Below are positions 1-9,706 of a stretch of 64,000 bases of DNA, piece by piece (position 1 is the first letter of the stretch; the number at the start of each line of letters is the position of its first letter). The notes beneath the pieces are model-generated. The model made no database searches, was not told the origin of the DNA, and saw only the letters and a list, made by a program, of their open reading frames with translations. Source of the DNA: Paenibacillus alkalitolerans (GTDB taxonomy: Bacteria > Bacillota > Bacilli > Paenibacillales > YIM-B00363). Location of the stretch: contig NZ_JAEMXM010000024.1 in assembly GCF_016482785.1 (NCBI RefSeq), forward strand, positions 1 through 64,000, given 5' to 3'. A program made the translations under genes and the position numbers.

Positions 1-63
1 GTCACTTTTTTCAAAGTGTCCATCTTACGGGTCACAGTTCAGTGCTCAGGCGGCGGTTATTTT

Positions 64-2530
<2,467 letters not shown>

Positions 2531-2535
2531 CCCGC

Positions 2536-3414
2536 TTACAACCTCCCATCCGTGGCGGCCAAGCCTTTCCGGAAAACAAGAAAGACGAAACCGAGAATGA
2601 TGAAGATAACGATGAAGTAAATCCATCCGATGGCCGAGCCGTACCCGTAATCGTTCGCCCGGAATACGACGTTCATGAGATGATTCATCACGTCGTTGTC
2701 CGCCTTCGTGAACGAGTTGACGATGCTGAACAACGTGTTTACGAAAATCATCGGCAAAATCATCGGAAATGTAATCTTCCAGAAGCTCTCCCATCCGGTG
2801 GCGCCGTCGCACTTGGCAGCCTCATAGAGCTGGGGGGATATCGTTTGGAGTCCGGCAAGAAAAATCAAAATTTGCACTCCCGCATCCCACATGACAAGAG
2901 TTAACCTGTCGGCATATTCAAGCAGCGGCTCCAAAATATCTTCCGGGATGAATACAACCAATTGACCGAACAAATCATACTGATAGAAAATCGGCAAATT
3001 CGCCGCGCCTTGCTGCAGCAGTTCTCGCAAAATAGCGCCCGAAGCGATAATGACGGGAAGGAAAAATATGCCCCTGAAAAACACTCTACCGAAAGATTTG
3101 CGATTTAACAAGATTGCGCTGAACATCGCAAAGATCAGAATGAGGGGCACTTGCGTCAACATCGTCGTTATCGTCTTTTGCAGCAGCGGCAAGAAATTGA
3201 TATCCGTCGTAAATGCGCCGCGGTAATGCGTTAATCCGACATACGTAGCAACCAATCCGTTCTGCGAAGGCTTCAATACATTCAATGAATAGTAAAACGA
3301 TCTTCCAAGCGGTATGGCCATGAACAGGAGGAAACCGATAATCCAAATCGAGATAAAAGAATATCCTTCTAAGATGTGTTGTATTCTCATAGACGTGCGA
3401 ATTCGATTCTTCAC
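2536..3414 (-). CDS. Carbohydrate ABC transporter permease, MalF/UgpA type
   Basis: First permease of a pair, 292 residues, with a hydrophobic segment starting near residue 18, several further membrane helices and an EAA loop (YEAAKCDGATGWESF) typical of sugar importers. The start is a GTG at 3414, preceded by GGAGGAGG at good spacing and overlapping the TAG region of the upstream DUF5696 gene by context (2-base gap), which suggests translational coupling. Together with the MalG-type permease downstream it forms the channel of one of the two importers in this operon. Which solute-binding protein feeds it cannot be told from sequence. Confidence 0.92.
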   Translation of the reverse strand: MKNRIRTSMRIQHILEGYSFISIWIIGFLLFMAIPLGRSFYYSLNVLKPSQNGLVATYVGLTHYRGAFTTDINFLPLLQKTITTMLTQVPLILIFAMFSAILLNRKSFGRVFFRGIFFLPVIIASGAILRELLQQGAANLPIFYQYDLFGQLVVFIPEDILEPLLEYADRLTLVMWDAGVQILIFLAGLQTISPQLYEAAKCDGATGWESFWKITFPMILPMIFVNTLFSIVNSFTKADNDVMNHLMNVVFRANDYGYGSAIGWIYFIVIFIILGFVFLVFRKGLAATDGRL

Positions 3415-3416
3415 CT

Positions 3417-5762
3417 CTAACTTCCTCCTCCCACTACTTTATAGTCAAGGCTTTCGACGGTATGGCCGTCAATCGACGCGGCTTGTTCGCCGTAATTTAC
3501 GATGACTTGCGTTCCGTTCGCGTAAGTCGTGCGGTAAACATGCCGATCCAACCGTTCATGGTTGACGATGTGCTGATTACCGATATTTTTATACATTTCG
3601 GCAAATCGGTTGTATTCCTCAACCGACGGGTCAAGCCAGTAGCTGAAGCTGGAGCTGAACAACCGGTCCTCCAACGTTCTTTGCAGCTTGCTGGGACTAT
3701 CGAACGTCAATTCGAAGCTTGGCGCTGCGCCGTACTCGACCGCCCGCAACAACTCCACACGCGAATCGTCGCGCAAGTTTGTCGGCTCCGCCGAATACGG
3801 CAACAATCCGTGAAGAGCGATCTGGTAAAACGGCACCGTTTCATCGGTATAGACGAAATGGCTCGAATCCATCGGGATGTTATCGATCCGGTCCACATGC
3901 CCCAATGTATATGCAAAACCGTAATCGACCGCCGTTTGACCCACTTTTTCCCTGAAGGCGGCAAGCGAACCGACCCAAGCGTCCACCGTTTGTTCGCGGT
4001 CGCGCGGTTGTTTCGGATCGTAATCGGAATAAACCATATTCCCGATATATTTCAAGGAAACTCCGGCTATGCCGAGTTCGGCGAAGTCGTCAAGCTCATG
4101 CTTCACCCGGTCGTTTAACACCTTTTCCGGCTTCATTAGGTAAAACCTTTTCCAAGGCGTGTTATACCGGCTCGCAATCCAGTGATTGAAGCTCACCATC
4201 ACCTCGCGGTCGATGCCGCGTATGGCGTCTCTCCGTTCGTTAAAACCGTCGCTCTCTTCATACGGCCTGACATAGTTGGCCTGCAGGAAGATGGAAACTC
4301 CTTTTTCCTTCGCGTAGCTCACGAGTTCCTTCAAGTCTTTCGACCCTCCGAGCTGCTTTTCTACAGGAAAATGATTCGGTTGGTTTCCGTACAAACCGCC
4401 TTTCGACCAGCCTGAGAACGTAAGCTGCAAACTGTTGATCCCTTTAGCCGCATATGCGTCAATGATGGAGCGTGCCTGCTCGAACGTCGTCATCTTGATG
4501 AAGGTCGAACCGATAATCTCGTCGCGCAATATTCCGCCGAGCAAGCGCACATTCAACGGCATCTGTTCCGGAACGACCGGCTTGACGCCCCGCTCCTCGA
4601 CCAAATATTCCCGATATGCCGCGGCCATCCCGACATAATTCGCATCGTCGCCCTCCAGCAGCACGAAGCGGAGCTGCCTGTCGCCCTCGATTCTGGCGCC
4701 TTGGAACAACGGAATTTGACCCGAGTTGCCGATGAAGATGACATCCGTATTCCGGAACACAAATTCCGCCGACGCCCGATATAACGGAATGTTTCGAATG
4801 CCGGCGGGGTCGCCGTTGATCATCGCTTCCTCGTCGCCGTCGGTAATGATGCCCAAAAATCCGGTTCCGTTCCGGTAAATCCCGAACACCGGAAGCGCTA
4901 TGAGTTCCTTCGGAGGCTTCGCACGGCGCCACATCTGATCGATATCGCTGAACAACTCCGATTTGAACGCCTGATCCGGACCGTAAACGGGTTCGGAATA
5001 ACCGCTGAAATACTTCGGATGGTTTTTCCGGAAAACCATTAACACGCCGGATCCGTCTGGAAGAAATACGGCACCGTCGTCCGTCTCGTTCGCTGCGTTG
5101 AAGAACGGCAGCACGTCTATGGCTACCAACTTCTCCGCGCCTTTTTCTTTAATCGACTCGTCCGGAATCGTCACTTCCAGCCCGTCATCGCGCAGTGTAT
5201 ATTCGACCGCGAACGATATGTTTATGGCGGATAGATCGAATTCGGCCCGAACGCCTCGATCGATATTTTTTACCGATAATTTCGTTTCCGTTTCTTTCTT
5301 TAATGTGTATGTTTCCGTGACGTCCGCGCCCACCGTATATTTAACGTGTACGGGAGAGTCCATGAATTTTTTGTTGTTCGGAAGCGTTTTGCGGCTTACC
5401 AGCGGCGAACCTAGCCATTCTTTCTTCGTTTGTTTATTCACCACGCGTATATTTGCGGTCTTCGGATCGATATATAGCTCATAACGACTGTTCTCGGCGA
5501 CTTTCTTCGTCGCGGTAATCGGGTACATTTGCACCTTCGTTGCATCCTGCGCCGTATTTTTCGCGTCATTCGCGCCGCTTGCCGCCGTTTCCGTATTCGA
5601 CGGTTCGGCCGCCGCCGCGGAATCCGCTTCCTGGCTTTGATCCTCTTGCTTGGTCTCCGTCCGATCGTTTTCCTCGGCAACTCCGACGTAAGGGTACACG
5701 GTGCTGACGGCCAGCGCTAAAACAACGCTTATCAACGAAATCCACTTGTGTTGTTTTTTCAT
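3417..5762 (-). CDS. Secreted DUF5696 family protein
   Basis: A 781-residue exported protein. It has an N-terminal signal peptide with likely cleavage near Ala29, then a low-complexity Glu/Ala/Thr-rich linker (about 30-75), a beta-rich region (about 80-390) and a C-terminal part (about 410-760) that reads like a TIM-barrel hydrolase. The barrel-like features are a strand-helix rhythm and an AYAAKGINSLQLTFSGW stretch resembling sugar hydrolase barrels. I recognise it as a DUF5696 protein, a family seen beside sugar transporters in Paenibacillus. Activity is unknown; an extracytoplasmic glycoside hydrolase-like or glycan-binding role is inference. The ATG at 5762 has an AGGAGG site. Confidence 0.75.
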   Translation of the reverse strand: MKKQHKWISLISVVLALAVSTVYPYVGVAEENDRTETKQEDQSQEADSAAAAEPSNTETAASGANDAKNTAQDATKVQMYPITATKKVAENSRYELYIDPKTANIRVVNKQTKKEWLGSPLVSRKTLPNNKKFMDSPVHVKYTVGADVTETYTLKKETETKLSVKNIDRGVRAEFDLSAINISFAVEYTLRDDGLEVTIPDESIKEKGAEKLVAIDVLPFFNAANETDDGAVFLPDGSGVLMVFRKNHPKYFSGYSEPVYGPDQAFKSELFSDIDQMWRRAKPPKELIALPVFGIYRNGTGFLGIITDGDEEAMINGDPAGIRNIPLYRASAEFVFRNTDVIFIGNSGQIPLFQGARIEGDRQLRFVLLEGDDANYVGMAAAYREYLVEERGVKPVVPEQMPLNVRLLGGILRDEIIGSTFIKMTTFEQARSIIDAYAAKGINSLQLTFSGWSKGGLYGNQPNHFPVEKQLGGSKDLKELVSYAKEKGVSIFLQANYVRPYEESDGFNERRDAIRGIDREVMVSFNHWIASRYNTPWKRFYLMKPEKVLNDRVKHELDDFAELGIAGVSLKYIGNMVYSDYDPKQPRDREQTVDAWVGSLAAFREKVGQTAVDYGFAYTLGHVDRIDNIPMDSSHFVYTDETVPFYQIALHGLLPYSAEPTNLRDDSRVELLRAVEYGAAPSFELTFDSPSKLQRTLEDRLFSSSFSYWLDPSVEEYNRFAEMYKNIGNQHIVNHERLDRHVYRTTYANGTQVIVNYGEQAASIDGHTVESLDYKVVGGGS

Positions 5763-5771
5763 GTTTACCTC

Positions 5772-6386
5772 CTACATTCGGAATCTTATCTCTTTAACCA
5801 AGTCGACGATGAAATTGATAAACTGATTGATCAAACCGTACATGAGAATTCCGATAAACCAAATGATCGCTATGCCCAACAAGCTGATGAGCGTAATGAA
5901 CAGCAGCTTGCCCAATTCAAAATCGTGAACGATTTTAACTTTGGCGAGAAGAAGCCATGCGACCCACACAAACGTCAAAACGGTAAGGGTCGTGTACATC
6001 GATTGTTCGCTAAGCGATAACAGATTCGTCAATATCGAAATCGGAACGATGAACAAGATGTAGGGCACCGCCGCGAACGCGCTTCCGACGAGCACCTCCT
6101 TGAATTTCCCTTCGCCGTCAAGAATCGCGCTGACGCCCCAATTGGAGATGCTCCACGACAACCAAGGAACGACGATCCAAACAAATTCGTAAACATACGA
6201 AATTTCATAAGGTTCTCTTGTTTGAAATGTAAAGCTCGTTAACACTATGGAGAGCATTCTCGCAACAAACACGAGCAGTATTAACACGATTCCCTGGTGC
6301 CATTTCAAGCGCCCGGGCTCTTGAATGTCGTGATAGAAATCATAGGGATGTAATAACACTTGCTTCATCATCCGTACCGTATTCAT
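5772..6386 (-). CDS. YIP1 family membrane protein
   Basis: A 204-residue integral membrane protein with about five strongly hydrophobic segments (near 34-52, 68-85, 100-122, 132-150, 160-185) and the YIP1-type start around LLHPYDFYHDI. Bacterial YIP1 proteins have no firmly known function. The ATG overlaps the stop of the NHL-repeat gene by four bases, and the next gene follows after 9 bases, so it is translated with the transport operon. Its fixed place between the NHL protein and the DUF5696 protein suggests that the three form a membrane accessory unit of the importer; this is inference. Confidence 0.8.
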   Translation of the reverse strand: MNTVRMMKQVLLHPYDFYHDIQEPGRLKWHQGIVLILLVFVARMLSIVLTSFTFQTREPYEISYVYEFVWIVVPWLSWSISNWGVSAILDGEGKFKEVLVGSAFAAVPYILFIVPISILTNLLSLSEQSMYTTLTVLTFVWVAWLLLAKVKIVHDFELGKLLFITLISLLGIAIIWFIGILMYGLINQFINFIVDLVKEIRFRM

Positions 6387-7867
6387 TTCGCATCCCCTCC
6401 ACTGGCAACCCGCGGCTTCCCGATTTTCCGGCCCTTCAGGTTTCGCTTAATCGTCCGAACCCCCCAAGGGATCGCGAACCTGATGGCGAGGATGAGCAGT
6501 ATGATTCCGCCCGATATTTCTGCGAAGTGCTCCCTTGTAAACTCCTTCCGGTATTCGCGGAAAGCATTCGAATACTCGGTTTTGGAATTCGCCAATTGGA
6601 AATATTCCATCGCTTCTTTATACCGTTCCGACTTGTACAACGACTTTCCGATGGCCAGATACGCCATATCGAAGTTCGCGCTCTGTTCAAGCACTTGGTT
6701 CCACAATTCCTCCGATTCCTCATAGCGTCCGTCAACGTACAACTTGGATGCTTTATGCACCAAATCGGCGAACGGGGTCGTGCGGAACCGGTCGACCCGG
6801 TTGCGTCCCTTGTCCGCGACATAGATGATGCCGTCGGACGTTTGATCGATGCTCGAAGGAGTGATGAACAAGCCGTTCTGGTCTCCGACGCCGCCGAATG
6901 CAAATAGCAGGTTGCCAAGCTTGTCGTACTGGAACACTTTGCTTGTCTGTAAATCCAACGCACTGATCAGACCGTCTTTATTCACGGTGACGTCGGCAAA
7001 TTGCGGCGTAAAGAACGGACCGACATCGAACCGGTCGCCATATTTTTTAGGCGTCGGGTTTAACGTATCCACCCCGACCGGCGACAGCCGCTTCACTTGG
7101 TTCGTTATTTCCCCGAACGTCGTCGTATAGATGAATCCGTCCTCGTCTTGGTCGACGTTCGAGAAAGCGAGCGGCTTCACGGTCGACAACCGCTGCTTTT
7201 GCTCTTTTGTCGCGACGAGTTTTATAAATAACCGCTGCCAGCTGAACCCGACATGGTTCGCGCCGTAAAACCCTTTAAATTCTCCATTCGGGTCGATTTG
7301 CATAAGACCTTGCGTATTGCCGTCGCTGACGACGAACATATAATCCCGTTTATCGAGAACGACTTTGGAAGGCGAGTACTGAAAATCTTTGCCGAGCAGC
7401 GGGCTGCTCGGCGCCTTGAACTCCTTGACGAACTTCCCGTCTTTGTTAAATACGGCGATTCTCTGATTTTTCGTGTCGGCAGCGTATACGGTGCCGTCGG
7501 CTTTAACGTATACGCCTTTGGGCTCCGACAGTTTGCCCGGCCCTTCCTCTGCGCCGATCACTTTAATGAGCTTATGGCTGCCGCCGTCCATATGGATGAT
7601 CCGGCTGTTGCCGGTATCGACGATATAAAGCGTATCGTCATCCGCGATGAAGATGTCTTCGGGTGTATTCAACACTCCCGTCGGCATATCCGTCCCGTCG
7701 ATCGTATCGAGAAAGACGTATCCGTTAATCGAATGCACGTCTTCTCCGAGGTTGTTCCACACATACCCTTCATAAGGGGTTTCCGCCCACGCCTGCGCCG
7801 GCAAGATGGGCAAGACGAGCGCCAACAAACAAACGAAGACACGAGCTTTGAAAGATAATCGTCTCAA
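6383..7867 (-). CDS. NHL-repeat and TPR-like membrane-anchored protein
   Basis: A 494-residue exported protein. A signal peptide (cleavage near Ala28, motif AWA) is followed by NHL beta-propeller repeats (about 60-350; repeated patterns such as NTPEDIFIADDDTLYIVDT and VYVKADGTVYAADTKNQRI). A TPR-like helical stretch (about 375-445) and a transmembrane segment near 457-475 with a basic cytoplasmic tail come next. It is thus a propeller held on the outer face of the membrane. The start is a TTG at 7867 with a GGGGTG site, 12 bases after the permease stop. Propeller proteins usually bind partners or ligands; a scaffold or sugar-sensing role for the importer is inference. Confidence 0.8.
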   Translation of the reverse strand: MRRLSFKARVFVCLLALVLPILPAQAWAETPYEGYVWNNLGEDVHSINGYVFLDTIDGTDMPTGVLNTPEDIFIADDDTLYIVDTGNSRIIHMDGGSHKLIKVIGAEEGPGKLSEPKGVYVKADGTVYAADTKNQRIAVFNKDGKFVKEFKAPSSPLLGKDFQYSPSKVVLDKRDYMFVVSDGNTQGLMQIDPNGEFKGFYGANHVGFSWQRLFIKLVATKEQKQRLSTVKPLAFSNVDQDEDGFIYTTTFGEITNQVKRLSPVGVDTLNPTPKKYGDRFDVGPFFTPQFADVTVNKDGLISALDLQTSKVFQYDKLGNLLFAFGGVGDQNGLFITPSSIDQTSDGIIYVADKGRNRVDRFRTTPFADLVHKASKLYVDGRYEESEELWNQVLEQSANFDMAYLAIGKSLYKSERYKEAMEYFQLANSKTEYSNAFREYRKEFTREHFAEISGGIILLILAIRFAIPWGVRTIKRNLKGRKIGKPRVASGGDAK

Positions 7868-7879
7868 ATCGGTTCACCC

Positions 7880-8743
7880 CTACTCTTTCAGTCCCGAGTG
7901 GGCCATCGTTTGCAGCACCATCCGCTGTGTAATGACAAAGACGATAAGCGTCGGAATAATCATCAAGAAGCTCGCGGCTCCGAACGTGCCGACCCTCGCA
8001 ATGACTCCGGCGCCGCCGCTGATCGTCTGAATGGCGAGCGGCAGCGATTTCATATCCTCATGCGTCGTATACACCATTGCGGGATAAGGATCGTTCCATG
8101 CCTGGATGAAGCTGAACAAGGCGAACGTGGCGATCGCCGGCTTCAGCATCGGCATGACGATCGTGAAAAACAATCTCCATTCGGACGCACCGTCGATTCT
8201 CGCGGCTTCAAGCAACGCGTCCGGTATTTGCCGGAGAAACTGCGTCATCAAAAACATGCCGACCGGCGCGGCCAAATAAGGCAAAATCAACGCAAAATAC
8301 GAGTTCATCAAACCGATTTTGCTGACGAGCAAATATTGCGGAATTTGCAATACCATCGGCGAAAACATGAGAGCCGTTACGATCATGCTGAATATCGTTT
8401 TCCGAAACGGCATATCGTGCTTCGCCAACGGATACGCCGCCATTGCGGAAATAAACACGCCCAGCACGACGATTCCGGCGGTGACGACGATGCTGTTGAA
8501 AATATATCTGGAGAAAGGAACGAAAGACGTTCCGGTTATTAAGAGCAGATCGCGAAAATTGATCAGTGTCGGATTGACCACGAAAAACCGCGGCGGGAAC
8601 AAAAACAGTTCGCTGACCGGCTTGAGCGCGGTGGAAGCCATATAAACCAAGGGAGCGAGCATGAGCAGCCCGAACACGGTCAGAAACGTGTAAAGGAACA
8701 CGCCTCCCCAGTCTATCCTTCTGCCTTTAACCATGCCATCCAT
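7880..8743 (-). CDS. Carbohydrate ABC transporter permease, MalG type
   Basis: Second MalG-type permease of the window, 287 residues, about six membrane helices, EAA loop LLEAARIDGASEWRLFF near residue 190. The ATG at 8743 has a GGGAGGG site and lies 3 bases after the stop of its MalF-type partner. Together with that gene and the large solute-binding protein upstream it makes a complete importer apart from the ATPase. It is clearly different in sequence from the MalG-type permease at 1607-2530, so the operon holds two separate transport channels and not a recent duplication. Confidence 0.93.
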   Translation of the reverse strand: MDGMVKGRRIDWGGVFLYTFLTVFGLLMLAPLVYMASTALKPVSELFLFPPRFFVVNPTLINFRDLLLITGTSFVPFSRYIFNSIVVTAGIVVLGVFISAMAAYPLAKHDMPFRKTIFSMIVTALMFSPMVLQIPQYLLVSKIGLMNSYFALILPYLAAPVGMFLMTQFLRQIPDALLEAARIDGASEWRLFFTIVMPMLKPAIATFALFSFIQAWNDPYPAMVYTTHEDMKSLPLAIQTISGGAGVIARVGTFGAASFLMIIPTLIVFVITQRMVLQTMAHSGLKE

Positions 8744-8746
8744 GCA

Positions 8747-9706
8747 TTAATCCCTCCCCAGCCATTTGAAAATTAGGCGGTTTAATCCGAGCATTAGGGC
8801 AAACAATACGACCGCGATCGCGGAAGCGTATCCCATCTCGAATCGTATGAACGCGTAGTCAAACAGATGAGCGAGTATCGTATGTCCGGCGTACAACGGA
8901 CTCGGCAACCCGACGAGCTGCACGCTCACGTCGAACACCTGCAAAGAAGCGACGACCTGCAGCACCGCGCCGAACAACAGCTGCGGCTTCACCGCCGGGA
9001 TCGTGATATAGATCAGCTGCTGCCAACGGTATTTCACCCCGTCGATCGCTCCCGCTTCATACAGATCCTTCGGAACGTTCTGCAGCCCTGCCAAGAAGGC
9101 GAGAAATCCGACGCCCATACTCATCCACAAGGAAACAATGATAATGATCGGGATGATCGTCTCGACTTTCTGCAAAAACAAATACGGTTCGTCGAATATG
9201 CCGAGCTCGATCAAGAAATAGTTGAGCAGCCCTTTGCGGTCGCCCGCGAACAGATACAGCCATACGACCGACATCGCTACTGCGCTCGTGATCGAAGGCG
9301 TATAGAAGCACAGCGTATAGAAGAACCTGTATTTAATCGGAATTTGGCTGATCAGCCATGCCAGCAGGAATGCAAGCACATACCCGATAGGTCCGGTAAC
9401 GAATGCAAACTTCAACGTGATGCCGACTGCTTTAAGGAATATATCGTCGTCGACAAACAACAATCTATAGTTCGACAATCCGATAAAACGCGGCGGTTCC
9501 AAAATGTTGTAATACGTGAAACTGAGAGCAATAGATGTGAAAATCGGGATAATCGTAAAGAACGTAAACAGAATGAGGAACGGGGCAAGGAAATAGTAGG
9601 ACACCCTGTTCCGTTTAATTTCGCTCCACAGTACGGCCAGCTTCCCCGGTTCGAGGGGGCGAACCGGGTGCTGTTTCGTAACGATCACATTCGCTTGTTC
9701 ACTCAT
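8747..9706 (-). CDS. Carbohydrate ABC transporter permease, MalF type
   Basis: A 319-residue permease with an N-terminal hydrophobic segment near residue 40, about six helices in all and an EAA-like loop (YEAGAIDGVKYRWQQL). I chose the ATG at 9706, which overlaps the last bases of the large solute-binding protein gene and is preceded by GAGGAGGCGG; the longer frame starts inside that gene with a basic leader lacking a ribosome site. The overlap with the solute-binding protein gene argues strongly that these two act together. Cargo is probably an arabino-oligosaccharide, by context. Confidence 0.93.
   Translation of the reverse strand: MSEQANVIVTKQHPVRPLEPGKLAVLWSEIKRNRVSYYFLAPFLILFTFFTIIPIFTSIALSFTYYNILEPPRFIGLSNYRLLFVDDDIFLKAVGITLKFAFVTGPIGYVLAFLLAWLISQIPIKYRFFYTLCFYTPSITSAVAMSVVWLYLFAGDRKGLLNYFLIELGIFDEPYLFLQKVETIIPIIIIVSLWMSMGVGFLAFLAGLQNVPKDLYEAGAIDGVKYRWQQLIYITIPAVKPQLLFGAVLQVVASLQVFDVSVQLVGLPSPLYAGHTILAHLFDYAFIRFEMGYASAIAVVLFALMLGLNRLIFKWLGRD

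Noticed and set aside
2531-2812. 94-codon N-terminal extension of the MalG-type permease frame
   Set aside because: It overlaps the upstream permease in another frame, is Arg/His-rich and the real start has GGGAGGT directly before it.
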